A stretch of DNA of 64,000 nt from Sphingomonas hylomeconis. Lineage in GTDB: Bacteria; Pseudomonadota; Alphaproteobacteria; Sphingomonadales; Sphingomonadaceae. Each line of letters begins with the position of its first letter. Position 1 is the first letter of the stretch. Under the pieces are notes generated by a model. The model saw only the letters and a program-made list of their open reading frames with translations, was not told where the DNA came from and did no database searches. Shown in pieces: positions 60,045-64,000 of the stretch. A program made the position numbers and the translations under genes. Where the stretch lies: positions 28,335 through 92,334 of the forward strand of contig NZ_JANQBK010000019.1 in NCBI RefSeq assembly GCF_025370105.1. Direction: 5' to 3'.

Positions 60045-61694
60045 ATGGCCACACACGCTATCGCCGCTGCACAGCGGCCCCTCGACGCGCCCGGATCGCG
60101 GTTCGATCGTCCGGTCCCGGCAGTCGCCCGGACTCTCTTCCTTTCGGCGCTGATCGGCGGGTTCGCCTATGCCGGATGGAGCGTGTTCGTCGACACGCGG
60201 CAGGTCGGCGAAAGCCTCGCGCTCGGCGTGTTCGCATTCCTCGCGTTGGCGCTGCTGATCGCTTTGGGCTTCGAATTCGTCAACGGCTTCCACGACACGG
60301 CAAACGCCGTCGCGACGGTGATCTACACCAATTCGATGCCCGCCTATGCCGCGGTCGTCTGGTCGGGCTTCTTCAATTTCCTCGGCGTGATGCTGTCGAC
60401 CGGCGCGGTTGCCTATTCGATCATCACGCTGCTGCCGGTCGATCTGATCCTCAATGTCGGGAGCAGCGGCGGCTTCGCGATGCTCTTCTCGCTGCTGCTC
60501 GCGGCCGTGCTGTGGAACCTGGCGACCTGGTATATCGGCCTGCCCAACAGTTCGAGCCACACGCTGATCGGCTCGATCCTGGGCGTCGGCGTGGCCAATC
60601 AATTGCTGTCGGGCGGCAGCGCCGGCGGCACTGCCGGGGTCGAATGGAGCCAGGCGACCAAGGTGCTGACCGGACTGTGGATGGCGCCGCTGATCGGCTT
60701 CGCCGCGGCGATGGCGCTGCTGTTCGTGATGAAGCTGGTGGTGCGCAAGCCCGCTTTGTACGCCCCACCGGTGGAAGGCGCGCCGCCGCCCAAGGGCATC
60801 CGCGCGCTGCTGATTTTCACCTGCACCGCGGTCAGCTTCGCGCATGGCGGCAATGACGGGCAGAAGGGCATGGGGCTGATCATGCTGATCCTGATCGGCT
60901 GCGCGCCGACCGCCTATGCGCTCAACCGCACGCTGCCGAGCAGTGCCACGCCGGCGTTCGTCGCCGCCGCCAATGGCGCCGGCGCGACATTCGATGCGAA
61001 ATCGGGCGGGCTGGAGATTCCGCTGGTCGCCGCGCGCGGCGTGCTGACCGATGCGTTGCAGGCCAAGAAGGTCGACAGCCCGCAGGTCTATGGCGCGGTC
61101 GAGACGGTCTCGCGCGATCTCGCGGTGCGCGTCGGCGGGTACGGCGCGCTCAGCAACGTGCCGGCCGAGGCGACGCACAATGTGCGCAACGACATGTATC
61201 TGCTGCTCGACACGACCAAGCTGATGACCAAGGCCAAGGATGCCGAGACGCGCTTCTCGGCGCAGGAACTCGAGAGCATCGGCGCCTATCAGGGCATGCT
61301 CGAACAAGGCACAAGGTTCATTCCGCTGTGGGTCAAGATCACGGTGGCGATCGCACTCGGGCTCGGCACGATGGTCGGCTGGAAGCGGATCGTGATCACG
61401 GTCGGCGAGAAGATCGGCAAGAGCCACATGACCTACGGCATGGGCGCTTCGGCGGAGCTGGTCGCCGCCACGGTGATCCTGCTCGCCGAGCGGTTCGGGC
61501 TGCCGGTCTCGACCACGCATATCCTGACCTCCGGCGTCGCCGGCGCTTCGGTGGCGAACGGGCAGGGGCTGCAGATGCGCACGATCCGCAACATGGCGCT
61601 GGCCTGGGTGATGACGTTGCCGGCGGCGATGCTGCTGTCGGGCGGGCTGTATTGGTTGCTGCTGAGCCTCGTGCGGGCAAACGGCGGGAGTTGA
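60045..61694 (+). CDS. pit: Inorganic phosphate transporter (PiT family)
   Basis: A 549-aa phosphate permease with about twelve membrane helices and a long soluble loop at about residues 300-420. The PiT half signatures GFEFVNGFHDTANAVATV near residue 77 and FAHGGNDGQKGMG near 265, and VANGQGLQMRTI near the C-terminus, are present. The large hydrophilic insertion marks the subfamily common in Alphaproteobacteria. Driven by the proton gradient. With its own Pho box, it is unusual in that PiT systems are often constitutive. Confidence 0.95.
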   Translation: MATHAIAAAQRPLDAPGSRFDRPVPAVARTLFLSALIGGFAYAGWSVFVDTRQVGESLALGVFAFLALALLIALGFEFVNGFHDTANAVATVIYTNSMPAYAAVVWSGFFNFLGVMLSTGAVAYSIITLLPVDLILNVGSSGGFAMLFSLLLAAVLWNLATWYIGLPNSSSHTLIGSILGVGVANQLLSGGSAGGTAGVEWSQATKVLTGLWMAPLIGFAAAMALLFVMKLVVRKPALYAPPVEGAPPPKGIRALLIFTCTAVSFAHGGNDGQKGMGLIMLILIGCAPTAYALNRTLPSSATPAFVAAANGAGATFDAKSGGLEIPLVAARGVLTDALQAKKVDSPQVYGAVETVSRDLAVRVGGYGALSNVPAEATHNVRNDMYLLLDTTKLMTKAKDAETRFSAQELESIGAYQGMLEQGTRFIPLWVKITVAIALGLGTMVGWKRIVITVGEKIGKSHMTYGMGASAELVAATVILLAERFGLPVSTTHILTSGVAGASVANGQGLQMRTIRNMALAWVMTLPAAMLLSGGLYWLLLSLVRANGGS

Positions 61695-61712
61695 GGGTAA
61701 CCACCCGCGATG

Positions 61713-61821
61713 CACCACCCCGGCGCACGCCGGGGCCCAGTCGCAAAGGCTGGAGTAACTTTGCGCAACGCTCGCCAACCTCTGTTTCCCAACTGGGCCC
61801 CGGCGTCCGCCGGGGTGGTCG
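61713..61821. repeat. REP-type inverted pair (CCCCGGCGCACGCCGGGG core)
   Basis: Copies at 61713-61745 and, inverted, 61789-61821, of the CCCCGGC-NN-GCCGGGG family with GGGCCCAGT flanks, the same unit as at 50722. They fill the gap between pit and the transporter gene. Confidence 0.85.
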
Positions 61822-61876
61822 TCATGGGAATGGGAAGCGGCTTGACCCGTCCGCGCGATAGCGCGACGCAGGGGGC

Positions 61877-63163
61877 ATGACCGCTTCCGCCAGCCCGATG
61901 CGCGCGCATCGCCGCATCCTGACCGCCAGCCTGATCGGCACGTCGGTCGAATTCTACGATTTCTATATCTATGCCACGGCGGCCGCGCTCGTCTTCGGGC
62001 CGCTATTCTTCCCGGCGGAAAGCCAGTCGGCGCAGCTGATGCTGTCTTATGCCAGCTTCGGGCTGGCGTTCTTCGCGCGGCCGCTGGGCGCCGCGGTGTT
62101 CGGCCATTTCGGCGATCGGCTGGGGCGTAAATCCACGCTGGTCGCGTCGCTGATGCTGATGGGCGGGGCGACCGTCGCGATCGCGTTCCTGCCGGGCTAT
62201 GCGCAGGTCGGCTGGATCGCGCCGCTGCTGCTGTGCCTCCTGCGCTTCGCGCAAGGCTTCGGCCTGGGCGGCGAATGGGGTGGGGCGAGCCTGCTCGCGG
62301 TGGAGAATGCGCCGCCGGGGTACGAGAATCGCTACGGCATGTTCCCGCCGCTGGGCGCGCCGATCGGGTTCATCGCCGCGAACGGCTTCTTTCTGCTGCT
62401 CGGCGCCGTGCTGACCGACGCGCAGTTCCGCGACTGGGGATGGCGCGTGCCGTTCCTGGCCAGCGCGATCCTCGTCGGCCTGGGCCTGTGGGTGCGCCTG
62501 AAGCTGACCGAAACGCCGGCGTTCCGCGAGGCGGCGGCGCACGACGCGCTGCCCAAGGTGCCGATCGCGACCTTGTTCCGATCGCATCTGCGCCCGACGA
62601 TCGCGGGCACGGTGGGGGTGATCGCCTGTTTCGCCCTGTTCTATCTGACCACGGCGTTCGCGCTGAGCTATGGCACGACGACCTTGGGGCATGGGCGACA
62701 GGCGTTTCTCGGGCTGGAGATCGCCGCGATCCTGTTCCTCGCGCTGGGCGTGATCGTGTCCTGCACGCTGGCCGATCGCACCGGCGCGCAGGCGATGTTG
62801 CGCTGGGGCTTTGCCGGCTGCGTGCTTTCCGGGCTGCTGATGGGGCCGATGCTGGGCGCGGCAAGCCTGTGGGTGGTGTTCGCCTGGCTGGCGGGATCGC
62901 TGTTCGCGATGGGCTTCTGCTACGGGCCGCTGGGTGGCTGGCTGCCGTCGCTGTTCGACGCCGGAGTGCGCTATACCGGCGTGTCGATCACGTTCAACCT
63001 GGGCGGCATCTTCGGCGGCGCGCTGGCGCCGATCGCGGCGCAGGCGCTGGCCGAGCGCGGCGGGCTGGGGCTGGTCGGGGCGTATCTGGTCGTCGCGGGG
63101 GTGCTGAGTTTGATGGGGTTGATGATCTTGCGGTCAGGGCCCAGGCGCCCGACCGCTCGATAG
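61877..63163 (+). CDS. MFS transporter of the metabolite:H+ symporter (MHS) group
   Basis: A 428-aa symporter with about twelve helices. The MHS signature GTSVEFYDFYIYATAAALVF lies right after the N-terminus, followed by FFARPLGAAVFGHFGDRLGRK. The GGEWGGASLLAVENAP block is also typical. Relatives import organic acids such as shikimate, alpha-ketoglutarate or citrate, and osmolytes. Substrate unknown. It follows the REP pair and is not part of the phosphate unit. Confidence 0.92.
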   Translation: MTASASPMRAHRRILTASLIGTSVEFYDFYIYATAAALVFGPLFFPAESQSAQLMLSYASFGLAFFARPLGAAVFGHFGDRLGRKSTLVASLMLMGGATVAIAFLPGYAQVGWIAPLLLCLLRFAQGFGLGGEWGGASLLAVENAPPGYENRYGMFPPLGAPIGFIAANGFFLLLGAVLTDAQFRDWGWRVPFLASAILVGLGLWVRLKLTETPAFREAAAHDALPKVPIATLFRSHLRPTIAGTVGVIACFALFYLTTAFALSYGTTTLGHGRQAFLGLEIAAILFLALGVIVSCTLADRTGAQAMLRWGFAGCVLSGLLMGPMLGAASLWVVFAWLAGSLFAMGFCYGPLGGWLPSLFDAGVRYTGVSITFNLGGIFGGALAPIAAQALAERGGLGLVGAYLVVAGVLSLMGLMILRSGPRRPTAR

Positions 63164-63208
63164 CCTTTATCGGTATCCTGGGCGTGGCAATGGCGCTTTG
63201 CAATCGGC

Positions 63209-63303
63209 CGTCACCCCTGCGAAGGCAGGGGCCTATCGCTCTCTCCCCCGTAACCGCCGCTTGTGGAAGCAGTGATCGGCCCCTGCCTTCGCAGGGGTGA
63301 CGG
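63209..63303. repeat. REP-type inverted pair (CACCCCTGCGAAGGCAGGGG core)
   Basis: Copies at 63209-63237 and inverted at 63275-63303, with CCCCTGCGAAGGCAGGGG stem-loops whose arms are exact reverse complements over more than 25 bases. They fill the gap between the MHS transporter and rsmD, whose 3' ends converge. Confidence 0.88.
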
Positions 63304-63335
63304 ATCTCGAAGGGCCCGCCGTCGCGCCGGGGAAC

Positions 63336-63872
63336 TCAGAGCGCGCGCAGGATGGTCAGCTTGGCCTTGCCCGACTGGCGCTCGACATCGATCTCGAAGC
63401 CGTCGACCGCGATCTTCTCGTCCTTCGCGGTTTCGATGCTGATCCAGGTCGCCGGGGCGGTCCACCCCAGTCGCGCCAGCTTGTCGAGCGCGACCGCGCC
63501 GGCGCCGGTGCCGTAAGGCGGGTCCATCAGGATCAGGTCGAGCGGCTGGGTGACGCGGGCCAGCGCCAGCACGGACTGCGCGCGGACATCGGCGGTGGCG
63601 CCGAGCTTGGCGAGATTGGCGCGCAAGGCATCCAGCGCCGGCTTGTCCTGCTCGACGAACACGCAGGAGGCCGCACCGCGCGACAGCGCCTCGAGCCCGA
63701 GTGCGCCCGAGCCGGCGAACAGATCGGCGACCGCCAGCTCCTCGAAGCTGCCGAGTCGGCTGGTCAGCATCGAAAACAGCGTCTCGCGCGTGCGATCGGC
63801 GGTGGGGCGGGTGGCGTCGCCCTTGGGCGCGACGATCTGGCGACCGCGCCACTGGCCTGAAATGATCCGCAT
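63336..63872 (-). CDS. rsmD: 16S rRNA (guanine966-N2)-methyltransferase RsmD
   Basis: A 178-aa SAM methyltransferase acting on the small ribosomal subunit. It starts MRIISGQWRGRQIVAPKG, has the family block RPTADRTRETLFSML, the SAM loop VADLFAGSGALGLEALSRGA near 48 and the catalytic motif LILMDPPYGTG near 114. Start three bases after the preceding stop, so it is coupled to the partial gene upstream. Length normal. Confidence 0.96.
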   Translation of the reverse strand: MRIISGQWRGRQIVAPKGDATRPTADRTRETLFSMLTSRLGSFEELAVADLFAGSGALGLEALSRGAASCVFVEQDKPALDALRANLAKLGATADVRAQSVLALARVTQPLDLILMDPPYGTGAGAVALDKLARLGWTAPATWISIETAKDEKIAVDGFEIDVERQSGKAKLTILRAL

Positions 63873-63875
63873 GAC

Positions 63876-64000
63876 TTATTTCCGATTACGAGGAGGGGCG
63901 CCACGCGGCGCGCCACCGCCGGTCGGGCGGGGGCCGCTTTTCGGCGTGGGGCGCGAGGAGGTGCGCGCCGGGCGCGCGGCATCGCCCGCGGCGCGCGGCG
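63876..64000 (-). CDS. C-terminal tail of a probable pseudouridine synthase (partial)
   Basis: The frame that stays open to the edge ends ...RPTGGGAPRGAPPRNRK and is Arg, Pro, Gly and Ser rich, the low-complexity basic tail common to alphaproteobacterial RluB-type pseudouridine synthases, whose gene normally precedes rsmD. The core lies outside the window, so the identity rests on neighbourhood and tail composition. Stop TAA at 63876-63878, three bases before the rsmD start. Confidence 0.5.
   Translation of the reverse strand, partial: PRAAGDAARPARTSSRPTPKSGPRPTGGGAPRGAPPRNRK

Overview
The window is chromosomal DNA from a high-GC alphaproteobacterium, most likely a Sphingomonas-type sphingomonad. 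I infer this from the family mix (UPF0262, DUF1285, DUF2849, DUF4170, DUF3618, TonB-ExbB-ExbD-ExbD), the eno-ftsB and rluB-rsmD neighbourhoods, promoters of the alphaproteobacterial general-stress type GGAAC-N16/17-CGTT, a GTTC-N7-GTTC SOS box, and the dispersed REP-type hairpins typical of this family. I could run no database search, so genus is an inference. No rRNA, prophage, insertion sequence or CRISPR array is visible; one tRNA-Arg(TCT) is present.

Layout. 1-7045: NAD synthase (cut by the edge), a DUF421 membrane pair behind a stress promoter, a secreted M20 peptidase, tRNA-Arg, a queuosine-precursor transporter, the purC-purS-purQ operon and a DUF4349 lipoprotein. 7046-10633: a looser stretch with REP pairs, a secreted alpha/beta hydrolase, a decayed GIY-YIG nuclease, a membrane protein, a VOC protein, a possible 55-aa membrane peptide and a DUF5063 gene bracketed by a 10-bp inverted repeat. 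10780-19674: parC, a GGDEF-EAL protein, then tRNA nucleotidyltransferase, Nudix, DUF1285 and GNAT genes, folB and two uncharacterised genes. 19890-22504: the Ton energy-transducing operon, with strong hairpins between its first genes and a rho-independent terminator. 22686-30446: dcd, cdd, GH25-like, UPF0262, a multi-cysteine haem-binding-type protein and dnaB with a perfect DnaA box upstream.

30660-34803: assimilatory sulfate reduction (cobA, DUF2849, cysI, DUF934, cysH), split by a long inverted repeat. 34966-46789: an outer-membrane protein, cyclophilin, astD, selO, a hydrolase, an SDR, a GH130 glycosidase/phosphorylase, stress-promoter-linked csbD, a methyltransferase, a glycosyltransferase and a nitronate monooxygenase. 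46891-48885: small envelope proteins (DUF3618, holin-like, alanine-rich helices) behind a stress promoter. 49024-57396: eno-ftsB, a haloperoxidase-like hydrolase with a perfect stress promoter, two-family transport and cupin genes, small secreted proteins, and a UvrD/PcrA helicase with an SOS box. 57579-63163: a phosphate-starvation module in which btaA-btaB (betaine-lipid synthesis) and pit (phosphate transport) each sit behind an 11-bp-periodic Pho box. The window ends with rsmD and the tail of a probable pseudouridine synthase.

The most notable signals are regulatory: the paired Pho boxes of the btaAB-pit module, four well-formed general-stress promoters that tie otherwise unlinked genes into one regulon, the SOS box of the helicase, the DnaA box of dnaB, and the hairpins punctuating the Ton operon. 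No wholly new multi-gene system was recognised; the stress-linked envelope cluster at 46.9-48.9 kb is the best candidate for undescribed function.
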